A model generated the notes under the pieces. It was given only the letters and a program-made list of their open reading frames with translations. It did not search any database and was not told the DNA's origin. 64,000 nucleotides of DNA from assembly GCA_039583875.1 (NCBI GenBank), contig CM077166.1:83388564-83452563 (forward strand), given 5' to 3'. The stretch comes from Platanthera guangdongensis (lineage: Eukaryota > Streptophyta > Magnoliopsida > Asparagales > Orchidaceae). Each line of letters opens with the position of its first letter. The stretch's first letter is position 1. The position numbers and the translations under genes were made by a program. Shown here in pieces: positions 1 through 10,130 of this stretch.

Positions 1-1847
1 GGTACAACGACCTCCCCCTTGGAAAAGTCTAAGGTGGCGCTACTTTCCCTCAAAAATGGGACTCCCAAGATTGGGATAGAAGTATTTTTGATAGGCCCTA
101 ATACTTGGAAATCCGCTACAACCTTGCTTCCTTCCACCGTAACTTCAACCTCTTTCACCTCTCCATCAGTCTCCACCAGAACTCTGTTAGCTAAAACACG
201 AGATGTACGATCATCCAAATTTAATTTTAAATTAAACTTCTCGACGTATTGCAACTCGAGAACATTTCTAGAAGATCCGGAATCACAAAGGGCGAGTGTG
301 TCGATGTTGTTGATCGTACAAGCGATCACTAGATCTCCACACACCCCCTCTTTCTTTACAGCAAGACTCCTCCCCCGATCTACGAGGTTCTTTTTTGTGT
401 TGCATGGAAGAGTCCATTGGGGACGCTCAACAAGCACCTGGGCCAATTGTCCCAGTTGCACTTGTAGATTCTGCATAGATGCAGTCTGATTAGCCATATT
501 CGATTGAGCGACCTCCACAAACTTCTCCATCATTTCTTCCAAATTACTCTTCCTAGGTACCGAAGGGATTTGATTATAACCCGTGTTTGGTGGCATCAGT
601 TGGCTCCTAGAGGCTGAAGCATCAAATTGATGTTGCCCTGGTTGCCATCGTTCGCCACCGGCATTTTGGTTCCACGAAAAGTTGGGGTGATTTCTCACCC
701 CTGGATTATACGCATTCCCATATGGCACAACATTATTTTGGTTAGCAATGAAATTCACAGATTCATTCATATTTAGATTATACAGCTCACCACACAGTTT
801 GCCTCCCTGGCATTCATATGTGTGATGGTCGTCCCCGCTGCATCCTTGGCAAAAGATTGCCATGATAGGTGTTGCAGTTGGTACAGCCGATCCAAGATCG
901 AATATTCCACTGTTGTTCCTTTGGGTATTTCTCGCAGCAATCCAATATATGCTGTGTGAGGCTCTATCTTGCAGAAGCCTCAGGGCATCATCAGGTGTAA
1001 GGTTCATCAATGAGCCTCATGCAGTGACGTCAATCATAGCACTATAATTGGGCTCGATGGCAAAGTAGAAATGGCCCACCATGTTCCAAAGCTGAAACTC
1101 ATGGTTTGGGCATTTCCGCATCAAGTCATTAAAGCGTTCCCACGCCTCCGCCAGGCTCTACTGATCGAACTGGTGAAAGTTACCAATCTCCCGGCGGAGG
1201 TTGACAATCTTGTCTACCGGATTAAACTTCTCCAGGAATCACGCCGTTAAGGCATCCCACGTTGTGGCAGCCCCAAGAGGTAAGCCATGCAACCACGCCT
1301 TGGTTTTATTACGCAGTGAAAATGGGAATAGCTTCATCTTCACCGTTTCATCGGTTATTCTGCCGTAACGGAAGGTCTCGTATATCTCAGAAAATTCTGA
1401 GAGATGCATGTGTGGGTCCTCGCTCTGCAACCCAGAGAACTGAGTGTTGCTGCGTATCATGGTCAAATTGGCCGGTTTGATATCAAAATGCAGGTTAGGG
1501 ATGGCCAGCTCAAAAGCTGGATACACACTCCCAGCAGTGGGAATAGTGTAGTCCCTCATCGTGTGAGGCCTCAGCCTATTTACCTCATTCTCATCAACAT
1601 GCTGCACTCCAGCAGCAGCTCCATTCCCTCTCGAACCAGCCCTATACATCGGCTGTCCCTGCCAGTTTCCAATGTTCTCATCAGTATTTGGCCCAAAGAT
1701 GGGCTCTTCCCCTCTTCCATTGCCTCGATCTTAATTAGATTGTGATCCATCTCTAGACAAGCGTTTTGCGGTACGCCTCCGTGCTCGAGCGGCCCTCTCT
1801 ATTTCAGGATCGTAGGCAAGCAACTCTCCTGATCCTTACCTCTGCAT
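1..1847 (-). pseudogene. Athila-like Ty3/gypsy gag-protease fragment (element E1)
   Basis: Minus-strand gag reading into protease, cut off by the window edge. A possible start ATG is at 1847, but codon 4 is already a stop. The gag core at about 1649-1240 contains the retrotransposon-gag signature KAWLHGLPLGAATTWDAL. Then follow SLAEAWERFNDLMRKCP (about 1158-1110), a degenerate zinc knuckle FCQGCSGDDHHTYEC (about 860-815) and YNPGVRNHPNFSW (about 705-665), all typical of plant Athila-type gag. Near 290-230 the aspartic protease shows ALCDSGSS. In-frame stops lie near 1846-1836, 1737, 1240, 1158 and 1018, several as TGA where CGA is expected, which fits deamination of methylated cytosine. It sits directly downstream (minus strand) of the PBS and LTR. 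Family assignment is confident; it is not functional. Confidence 0.85.
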
Positions 1848-1936
1848 ACACTACAGATTACAACAAAACAAAAAAAATAAAAAACAACGAGTCTTGAGTA
1901 ACAACCTTTGACAACCCAGATCACTTACGCATGCAC

Positions 1937-1954
1937 TCCCCGACAACGGTGCCA
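1937..1954 (-). other. Primer-binding site complementary to tRNA-Asp (E1)
   Basis: Read on the minus strand this is TGGCACCGTTGTCGGGG. It matches the complement of the plant tRNA-Asp 3' end (TGGCGCCGTTGCCGGGG) except for two transitions. It lies 6 nt from the inner end of the LTR and is the standard primer site of Athila-like elements. Confidence 0.8.
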
Positions 1955-1960
1955 AAAACT

Positions 1961-3512
1961 TGATGCGTCGGCAAGTGCACCGGTCACTGTCAAGTAATAA
2001 ATTCGGGAATAGCTTCCCCGAATGTCGATCTCGAGGTAATGCAGGTTTGGTAGGTTCTAGCGTCGCAGAAAGATCATTACTAAGAGTTAAACGAAACAAT
2101 AAATGGGGTTGATTTTGGATTCCTAATTCTAACAAAACCAAAAAAGAACTAATGCGGGTCGTAAGCACAGCTTCTCTTGGTGGATGGAACTAGTGCAGAC
2201 TGCTATGTCGTGCTTTGTGAGGCGAATGGATGGAGAGTAAGCGGATGGAGTGAACACACGTGTGGAGAGTCAGGGTCGAAATTACCTCTTCAACCACCAA
2301 CACTAGCCTTTGCTAGAGTGGTTATAGTGCGCGAGTGGAGTGGATGTAAATGGAGACTAGTGCATCACAGATAACAAAAGAGAATGTAACTAACCCAAGC
2401 AAACTTCATTTATAGATAAATAAAAACAAGTTTAGGTACAGTACAAGCTTTAGAGTACAATCCACTATGGAGAAGAGGTAGAATAAACCGAAAGGGGGAA
2501 AGCCTAGTCGTGGTTCTTGGTCGGAGTGGTGGGTTGTTAGTCCACTTCACGAGTTTGACCGTGGTTGCTTTTGGATGCAAATGGTTGTCAATCCACTTGT
2601 CTTCCTCCATCTTCTTCCCTTTCCTTCAAGCTTTTCTCCCTTTTGCCCAACTGAATAGTACCAGAAGTTCTCTGTTAGACACTACTGGTGGCAGGAAACT
2701 CTTTGAATGGTTGAAGATGACTTTAGATCGCCTGAAAAAGCTTCTCGAAGGGTGGAGATGAGTGGAGGACCTGCCGCGGTGAGAAACGGCGCGAGCGTGG
2801 TGAAGAATGAAAGCGGTGATGCCCTAATTCGTGGAGCACAGGTTTAAATACTGTTGCAGAAAAACAAAGCACAGGTTCAGTGGCGCATGACCAGAGGTCG
2901 TGTGCACTGGTCCACTGATCATGGGATTAGCAATGGAAAAACTTCAGAAAAATAGAATAAATGGGCACGAGCACTGGCGCACGATCAGAGGTCGTGCGCA
3001 CTATGTCCAATGATCGTGTGATTGCCCCAGACAGAACATGGAAAAATTGAGAATAACGCACATGATCAGTGGCTCACAACCAATGGTCGTGCGCTATAGA
3101 TATAATGGCGTGCGCAATATTCTTGTACCGTTTGGTGTTCGATGAACAGACCGAGCACGGCCAGCGATCGTGCGCTAAGGAGTCCACTAACCATGCGCGT
3201 GTAAAAATGCACGATTAGGGGCCCTTAGGCAAAAAACATTCCCAAACGAACTCGAAACACACAAACGACCTTGTACCTGCAGCAAAAACAGAAGAGCCAC
3301 CGAAATGGGCATTCCACATTCTGCAGACACAGAAAAAAACTAAGTAGGGCAAAAGTATAAAAACTATGGAATCACACTGAAACGGGCCAAAAGTACACTT
3401 AACATGGAATGGACAAAATAACAAATATGAAAAATTATGGCTCTAAAGTGTAGTGCATTAACAATAAAACTAGCCCATATGAGTCCAAAAATATGTATAT
3501 AACATGGACTCA
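1961..3512 (-). repeat. 5' LTR of Athila-like element E1
   Basis: About 1.55 kb between the PBS and the edge of element A1. On the minus strand it starts TGAGTCCATG at 3512 and ends CGACGCATCA at 1961, so TG...CA termini are present. The first about 90 bases of this LTR align by eye with 56369-56462, a second LTR start in the opposite orientation, which supports the 3512 boundary. No coding capacity is recognised. A weak TATA-like tattta (minus strand) lies near 2850. The 3' LTR is outside the window, so the target site duplication cannot be tested. Confidence 0.7.
2875..3205. repeat. Degenerate GTGCGC-rich direct/inverted repeats in the E1 LTR
   Basis: Short blocks around ggTCGTGCGCac and its inverse recur about every 40-70 bp, for example near 2900, 2990, 3090 and 3165. 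They are interspersed with gatcGTG variants. They form an imperfect array of self-complementary words in the U3 part of the LTR. Function unknown; comparable word arrays occur in the other LTRs of this window. Confidence 0.5.
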
Positions 3513-4828
3513 TCTCCAGCCAGGTGACAACTCCTCAGGTCGTCCAAGTGATAAGAGTCAGCCCGCCTAGCAGGTGCGGTAGGGCTGTCCATCCAATAGG
3601 AGAAAGAGTTCAGCAGTAGGGGTGACCTACTCCTTCAGTCCGCCAGTTTGCCCAATCGACGACTAACCCTTCTTTCCACCTGTTGAAGGCAGACTCGGTC
3701 TCAGTCCGCTTGAGGAGGGACTGGGTAGTAGGACCGACAACTCTTCACCAGACCGCACAACACAACACAGACTCAACTCCAGCTGCCAGAAGGTGCCAAG
3801 CTCACTCCTCCAGCAAGGGCGATCTGCTCCTTCTACCCACAAGAAGGTAGCAAACTGGCTCTATCCAGCAGCTGAGGTGGACTCAACCTGTCCGCCGCGA
3901 GCTAGGCAGACTCATTGAGTAGTCCGCCAAGAGCACTCCAACTTCCTAGCACCGGCCACTTCCCAGCAGTAGGTGAACTACTCCTCAGCTCACATAGCGT
4001 GATGCAGGCTCGCTTAGTTCGGCAGAGGCGTACTCATCCTAGTCCGCCAATAGCAGATCAGTTCTAGACAAGTTACTATCTACACAACTTGGCGCAGACT
4101 CGGCAGATTCCATGTCTATTCACACAATTCACCGACATGCCGGGGGAAATGTTACCAGGACCGTCACCTCCTAAGGCCTATAAATAGACCCCCATACCTC
4201 TCATTGTTGACACACACGAGGGTTAAGGACCAACCTACACAGTAAACCCTATAACCTCAGTTTCTCTGCCCGCCAATGCTGTCGCGGAGTGATTCCGCGC
4301 GGATAAGTCATTCTGGCTTGGTTTCTGGCCTTGGATTTCAGCGACCTTACCAGTCTTCTCTGCTTCATTGTGCAATCCGGTCGGCCTAAATTAGCGAGTT
4401 GTGGAATCCGTTGTCCGTGCGGTCTGCCGGCATCCTTGTTCAAACTGAGCGGCCTCTGGCATCTTCTTTCCACTAGCCGCCTGCTTCCCCTTGTACCCTT
4501 TATACTCTCATGTAAAGGAATCAACTCAAGCTGTAATACTGAATTATAATCAAATGAAAGCCCATCGTAGGAGTGGCATTTAAGCCACGGCGGGTTAAGT
4601 CAGATGTTGCTGCTTCCAGCGGCCCCTCTTCTATTCTTCTCTTCTCTCTCGGCATCAATCTTCAAACCTAACCGTCAAAGTAACCGTCTGCTCGACAGTT
4701 CCTCATCAAGATTCCCTTCTATGCCCCGCATCCTCATCAACCTCTCCTCTATCCCTGCAATCTCTCCACCTCGCTCGTGAGATCGAACAACCATTATCTA
4801 CTGGCGCGTCCATTTCCGCACATCAACA
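3513..4828 (+). repeat. Truncated 5' LTR of gag-only gypsy-like element A1
   Basis: Aligns by eye with the inner two-thirds of the A2 LTRs: the ccaggtg / tccaatagga / cttcagtccgccag blocks at 3518-3640 correspond to 5485-5600 in A2. It ends in ...catcaaca at 4828, like the other family-A LTR ends. Its 5' part is missing where E1 abuts it. It contains repeated gtccgcc / ggcggact words. No ORF in it looks coding; the short open frames are in GC-rich LTR sequence. Confidence 0.75.
4179..4186 (+). promoter_or_regulatory. TATA box of the A1 LTR
   Basis: TATAAATA within ggccTATAAATAgacccccatacc. The same block occurs at equivalent positions of the A2 LTRs (6205, 54424) and the A3 LTRs (17165, 22835), so it is the conserved promoter core of family A. 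Confidence 0.6.
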
Positions 4829-4881
4829 GTTAACACGCGACCTTCTGATCTCAAACAGATGGTGAAAACCAACGGTTAGCC

Positions 4882-5050
4882 ATGACAGATCGTCAACCAG
4901 ATGATAACCTTGCTCCTTCAAGTACTATTGAAGATCCTCTTTGGGAAACCTTGGAGCAATTGCGATGGGAAACCACCGAACAATTTCAGGCAATCAACTA
5001 TACTTTAGCTGCTATCACACAGTGATTAGAGATGCAATCTGCAGCAGCAC
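4882..5050 (+). pseudogene. Family A gag, N-terminal part (A1), split by A2
   Basis: Starts MTDRQPDDNLAPS and continues with EDPLWETLEQLRWE and EQFQAINYTLAAITQ, matching the start of the A3 gag (MSDHQSAENHAP..., EDPLWEAFEQSRRE). A TGA stop follows ITQ. The reading is broken at 5050 by insertion of A2 and resumes at 55022, where the rest of the same gag is found. The leader between LTR end (4828) and ATG is shorter than in A3 and lacks the PBS block, so this copy could not have primed reverse transcription in its present form. Confidence 0.75.
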
Positions 5051-6474
5051 TGTTAACCGAGAAATCGACATTCCCTTCCAAGGTAGCCAACTTGCAAGTC
5101 GCGGCCTTCTCCAGGTTCCACCTGGAGGTCGCGACTTATCCACTCTAAGGATGGGCGGATAGACTTCTCTGTCCTCTCATGCTGCAATGCTTGGGCGGTC
5201 TCCCCGGTCTGAACGCCCAGGTCGCACAACAACCGCTTGTTCTGCAGGGGCTGCAGACTACTTCCTCAGTCCGCCACTACAGGCCATGCAGTTGGATCAG
5301 CTAACCATACAATTAATGGTTCCCTATATTCCAACAAGTGGACTACCTAACTAAGTGGCAGACTCACATTACCATCCGCACAGACCGCCAGGTAAACGCG
5401 TACTCGGCAGGAGACGCGGCCTTCTTCATCCCACTCCTGCAGGTCGCACAGCAAGCAAGGTAAACCACCACGTCCCCAGGTGGCCTTCCTCCAGGTTGCC
5501 CAACAGTACCCGACAAGCTTGTCCATAAAATAGGAGACGGACTTCTGCAGTGGGGGCGACCTGTATGACCTGATCCTTCAGTCCGCCAGGTCGCCCAGTC
5601 GGATACCAACTCTTCTGTCCGCCAATAGTTCGCGGACTCGGTCACAGCCCGCCTATGGAAAGACTTGACAGCATGGCCTTCTACTCTACACCAAACTGCA
5701 CAACACAATACGGACTCAACCCCCGCCCGCCAGAATGTGGCTGGCTCACTCACTCCAGCATGGACGATCGGCTCCTTCTACCCACCAAGGGGTAGCGAGC
5801 TCGCTTCAACAAACATTATGCGCGATGTGCACTATTCAGTCAGCCAATTCGCCAATCCCTTGTCGCCCAGTAGGGGGGACAATCCTCCAGCAGCATAGGC
5901 AGACTCTACTTGTCCGTTGCGGGCTTGGCGGACTCACTATGTAGTCCGCCACTCAACACTCCAGCTTCCCAGCTCAGGCAACTTCCCAGCAAGAGGCAGA
6001 CTACTCCTCAGCTCACATATCTCGACGCGGGCTCATTCAATGTAGTAGAGGCAGACTCGTCCCAGTCGACCAACAACAGATCAGCTCAAGTAGATAAGTC
6101 CCTATATGCAAAACTTGGTGCAGACTCGGCAGACTCCTCGTTCTACATGCACAACTCACCATCTCACCGGGGGTAACATTACCAAGACTGTTTCCTCCTT
6201 GGGCTAATAAATAGACCCCCATACCTCTCGTTGTGGGGGAGGACAACCGAAGTCAAGGTGAAGGCATCAATACCTGCATACAAAACTTCCCAGTCAGCGC
6301 GACCTAAGCAGTCCTCTTATTCTTGGCCCGATAGCACAGTCCGCTTGTCTTACTCATGTGAGCTGTATGGTTAGTTGTTCGCATGGCCTGCCGACCTCTT
6401 TTGTCTGTCCGCGAGGCCTCTGGCAACTTATTTCCATAGCAACCAGCTTCCCCTTGTACCCTTTGTATTCTCAT
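5051..6474 (+). repeat. 5' LTR of A2, deleted at its 3' end
   Basis: Starts TGTTAACCGAGAAATCG, the family-A LTR start also seen at 16270, 21942 and 30276. It carries the TATA-like taataaatag near 6205 and the conserved ccagcttccccttgtaccc block near 6447. At 6474 it runs directly into gag C-terminal sequence. In A1 and A3 the LTR continues for several hundred bases, followed by leader and gag N-terminus, so those are deleted here. No genes within it. Confidence 0.8.
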
Positions 6475-6808
6475 GAAGGGCAAGGCTAATTACAAGCGGC
6501 CTTATCCACCTGCAGATCAAAGATCAAAAGATTCAGATCTGTTCTGTGATTTTCACAAGGAAGGCTGGCATTTGAATAAAAACTGTAGAGCACTTCATCA
6601 ACTGGTGCAGAAAATGCTGAGGCAGGGTAAGATGCTTGACCTGTTCCCGAAAGATGACCACTCTGATCCATCAACTTCAAAAGGCAAAGAAGTAGCACAC
6701 ATTCCTTGCTGCTCAAAGGGAGTGAGCCAAATCAACAATCACTCTATCCTCAATTTAAATGAATGTATCGATGTCGATGATGAGGGAGCTCTTGGGAGAA
6801 TATTCTAA
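6474..6808 (+). pseudogene. Family A gag, C-terminal remnant (A2)
   Basis: Encodes the gag tail: YPPADQRSKDSDLFCDFHKE, then NCRALHQLVQKMLRQGKM, a Ser/Asn-rich linker, and the terminal VDDEGALGRIF before the stop. It aligns with the C-terminus of the A3 gag (ADQRSRNSEHYYEFHKES ... RQLVQRMLRQGKM ... ADDEGVLGRLF). The DLFCDFHKE...C block is the knuckle-like motif seen in many gypsy gags. Start and about two-thirds of the gene are missing. An ATG at 6473 comes from LTR sequence at the deletion junction and is not the original start. Confidence 0.75.
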
Positions 6809-7245
6809 AGAAAAAAGGACATCGCAGTTTCAAAAGCTCATTGCGACCATCACCTGTTGATTCTACTAGACATTCTTCAAACATTTTTCTTTCTTAAAAA
6901 CACTTCTAAGTGTTCTTTCCTTCATTTCAATAAAGTTTACATCAGAGATCCCGTACTTACATATTTCCTTTTTGGAGTGCTTCCTCCTCCATTTTTCTCT
7001 TTGCCAAAAAGATCACTGAACCACCGAGATATTGTCGAGTCTTGCTTAGTGCACCATTGAGGTTCGACTCCAGCGTAAGACGACAATGACCACACATAGT
7101 GGGGAGTGTTCAAGTATATGTAGTGGGGGTCGTCCAACTCTCATGAGTAGGATTAAGGGACTTTAGATCCTGGCCATTATCTAACACAAAGAGTGCATCA
7201 AGGGAGGTCCCATATGTTTGCTGTGTTGTGCTCCGTTAAGGATAC
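6809..7245 (+). other. A2 internal non-coding region, left part
   Basis: Sequence downstream of the gag stop. It matches the A3 tail (19790-20180) by eye, for example agatcccgtacttac and the gtgtgtgctacgggag-like block. No ORF with retrotransposon similarity. It is interrupted at 7245 by copia element B and resumes at 28580, with the target duplication gatac at both junctions. Confidence 0.6.
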
Positions 7246-7434
7246 TGTTGGATCCCTAGTTGGATTTGGTCTAGGTTCACTAACTAGGTTAAGTTTGATC
7301 CACATTGTATAGCCAGGGTCAAGTCTTTGAGTCCTAGAGTTTAGGCTAAATCATTAGGTTCAACCTTCATAGACCAGCCAGCAGAAGACTTCAGGAGACT
7401 CAAGACTTAGAAGAAATTCAAGTTCAAAATTATC

Positions 7435-7765
7435 AGTTCGAAATTCTTCAAACTCAGCTCGACGATCGTCGATCGCAGATCGACGAACTCAGAATCAATT
7501 CTCTGAGTTGAGCTAGACGATATTCGAGATCAGATCGTCGAAGTCTGTTGTTCAGCTTCAACATATTATTTCCACTTTATTTTCGCTGAACTCAGCTCGA
7601 TGAAGACAAATTCTTTGCTCGACGAAATTGGACCGCAGAATTGGCAAGCTATTTCCAGAATGTAGTTCGCGGAGCTCAGGTCGACGAACAGGATTTCTCA
7701 GCTCGACAAACTTGGATCTCCGGTCGACAAAATTTGTTTAGAGCTCGACGATTTCTGTCCAGTGC
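7435..7765. repeat. TCGACGA palindromic motif cluster in the B 5' LTR
   Basis: About ten copies of TCGACGA / TCGTCGA words, often as pairs such as agcTCGACGAtcgTCGAtcg. The same cluster is in the B 3' LTR (27170-27490) and in elements C and D. Short conserved palindromic repeats in LTR and internal non-coding DNA are known for Sireviruses; the specific word here is read directly. Confidence 0.75.
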
Positions 7766-8033
7766 CAGACTTAGAGTTTTTCCTTATTTTTTGTCCTTAT
7801 TTCCATATATTATTTAGCAGTGATTTCCTGAGTAATTAATGCATATATTCTTTTGAATATTGCTATTATTGGCAGCATTAATTATGGTCTTCATCAGGGT
7901 TAATTACATGCTTAATTTATTGGGACAGTTGGGAAACTCATTAAAGACAATATTCTCCAGCAGCTTTTCAGTCTCCAGGCAATCAGCCATCAATGCATTG
8001 ATTTCAAAATTCAAAGGAGAATTCGACAGAGAA

Positions 8034-8041
8034 TATAAAAG
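8034..8041 (+). promoter_or_regulatory. TATA box of the B 5' LTR
   Basis: TATAAAAG in gagaaTATAAAAGagattttt. The identical context occurs in the 3' LTR at 27771-27778. Likely core promoter for genomic RNA; the transcription start was not determined. Confidence 0.6.
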
Positions 8042-8821
8042 AGATTTTTCTCTTTTCAGTCGACAAGGAATACACAGAATAACCAGGAAGAAATACAAAG
8101 AACAAGAAGAATAAACAAGCATATTCTCTGTGCAGAAAACAACCTATTTTCTCTTTGTGCTTACTGAAGACTGAAGAAGAACAACAAGCACATATCAAGA
8201 GTCTTCTTCAACTTCTTCTCCAGGAACATTCAAGGACAACAACTCTCAATCAGTTAGAAAGTTCATGGATATCATTTCAAGACAAGGCTGAAGACCTACA
8301 CCCTGAGCATGGCTACAAGTGATTTCAGAAAAGAAACTTGACAATAACAATCCAATAGTCTTCTCTGTTGTATAGAGAAAAGATAAGACAACATTACCTC
8401 TCTCACCCACTGTACACAGAGTTTATTAACTCCCTTCAAAAGTTTATTCTTCGTTTTTGGGCACCTGATCAAAATCTCAAAGGGTTGTGATATCTCCCTG
8501 GAAATAGATCTTGTGGTGGAAGTCACCTGATCAAAAACCTGCTAGTGGATTCCTACCATGGTGGTAGAAGAGTGGATGTACCCAGGTTGGGGGAATCACT
8601 ATAAAATTCTTGTGTCGTCTGGTTGATCATTTTCCGTGTTATTCTTGCTCTGCTGTGATAGATTGTTGTGATGTGGTAGATTAGCTTAGACTGAATCCCT
8701 TTGTCTATTGCTACTTTAGTATCACCTATTTTATTACTCTGATATAAATCAAAATAGCAAGAAATTTTAATTACTCTATCCCCCCTCTAGAGTAAATCAT
8801 ATATATCCCCTTTCTTTCATT

Positions 8822-8833
8822 TGGCATGAGAGC
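8822..8833 (+). other. Primer-binding site (initiator tRNA-Met), element B
   Basis: TGGCATGAGAGC two bases after the LTR end. The canonical copia PBS is TGGTATCAGAGC, so two bases are substituted. Its position right after the LTR fixes the 8819 boundary. Confidence 0.8.
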
Positions 8834-8928
8834 AGTGTTCCTTTGGTTGTACAAGCTAATACTTTAACCAAAAGATCCTTATTAGATCTGATTTTATTTT
8901 TCTTTATTTTTTCTGTTTATTTCATAGC

Positions 8929-10130
8929 ATGACACAGAACAAGGATTATGCAATCACCAGACCTCCAGTTTGCAACTTGAATAAGTTTGTCATCTGGAAG
9001 GCAAGAATTAGGCTTTATATGAATTCTATTAACGAATACATATACAACGCTATTTTGACAGGTCCCCCTCAACCTACAGCTGCTAATACATCTACCAGCA
9101 CAAATGTTGTTCCACCACCTAAGTGGACAGATGCTTAAAAGAAGGCAAAGATAGCTGATGCAATGACCATGAATATACTGGCTCAAACTATGTCAGATGA
9201 CATCTTCAAAAAAGTGGCTGAGTGCACATCTGCCAAAGCTATCTGGGACTCTCCCAACCAGATGGTTGCTGGTTCAGCAGATGAGAGAAAAGACAGGAGA
9301 TCTAACCTCATCTCCCATTATGAAAACTTCAAGAAAGAAGAATCAGAGTCTTTCAGTGATATGTAAAACAGACTAAGCTCAATAATTAATGAGTTGAAGA
9401 CTCTGGACAAGGACATCACACTTACTAAATTGAATGATAAGATCCTCATGTGCTTCCCAAGCTCATGGTATTCCAGAATATTGACAATCAAGTGGTCCAG
9501 AAGTCTTAATGAAATTTATACTGAATCTCTTCTTGGAAAGCTCAAATCATATGAGCAACTGATAAAGGCAAGAGAAGTTGCAGAGTAGAAGATTCCTCCA
9601 ATAGCAAGAAAAGAACAAAACATAGCCTTCAAAGCTTCAGAAGAGACAGAAGCTCCAACAACAAGTGAAGAACTCCGGAGTCTCTTAGCCAAGAGATTCT
9701 ACAAGATGGCAAAGAAGGACTTCACAAGAAAGTCATCTAGGGAAGATGACAAATCATGGTATGACAAGACACCCACTAATGAAGTTTTTTTGTTTTGGGT
9801 ACGGGAAACCAAGAAACTTCATATCAGAGTGTCCAGAAAATCAAAAGAAGGAGAGAAGAAGAGAAAAAGAATCCAGGAAGTAGCACTACAACAAGCCTTC
9901 CTCCAGCAAGCATAAGAGAAAGGAGAAAGGATTCATTGTTGAGACCTGAGTGACACTAATGAAGAGTCTTCATCTTCCTGCTCCAGTGAAGATGAAGAGT
10001 AGGTAAAGGCAAGGGAAGTTTGCCTTATGGCTATCAATGCCTCCTACAACCCATCTAATGCTGAGGAACAAGTAGAAGAGTGAGATAATGAAAAAACATC
10101 TGAGTCAGAGACAGATCGGGTGAAAGACTA
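8929..10130 (+). pseudogene. Copia gag (UBN2-type), element B
   Basis: Starts MTQNKDYAITRPPVCNLN and continues in one frame through stops near 9136, 9364, 9586 and later. The UBN2-type gag core (NILAQTMSDDIFKKVAE, then AIWDS, then LISHYENFKKEESESF) is clear at 9170-9360, followed by ILMCFPSSW and LLGKLKSYEQLI. The zinc knuckle near 9785-9840 is ruined by a frameshift and loss of its first cysteine. An acidic Ser-rich stretch follows. Compared with C and D this gag lacks the C-terminal coiled-coil segment and the TCGACGA cluster, so roughly 600 bp appear deleted before protease. Confidence 0.85.

Larger units (their letters stand above)
7246..8819 (+). repeat. 5' LTR of copia element B
   Basis: 1574 bp, TG...CA, paired with 26984-28579. 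The U3 part (7435-7765) carries a cluster of TCGACGA words. A TATA box is at 8034. The 3' end before the PBS carries the ctctagagtaaatc block found near the ends of the copia LTRs here. No gene inside. Confidence 0.9.
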
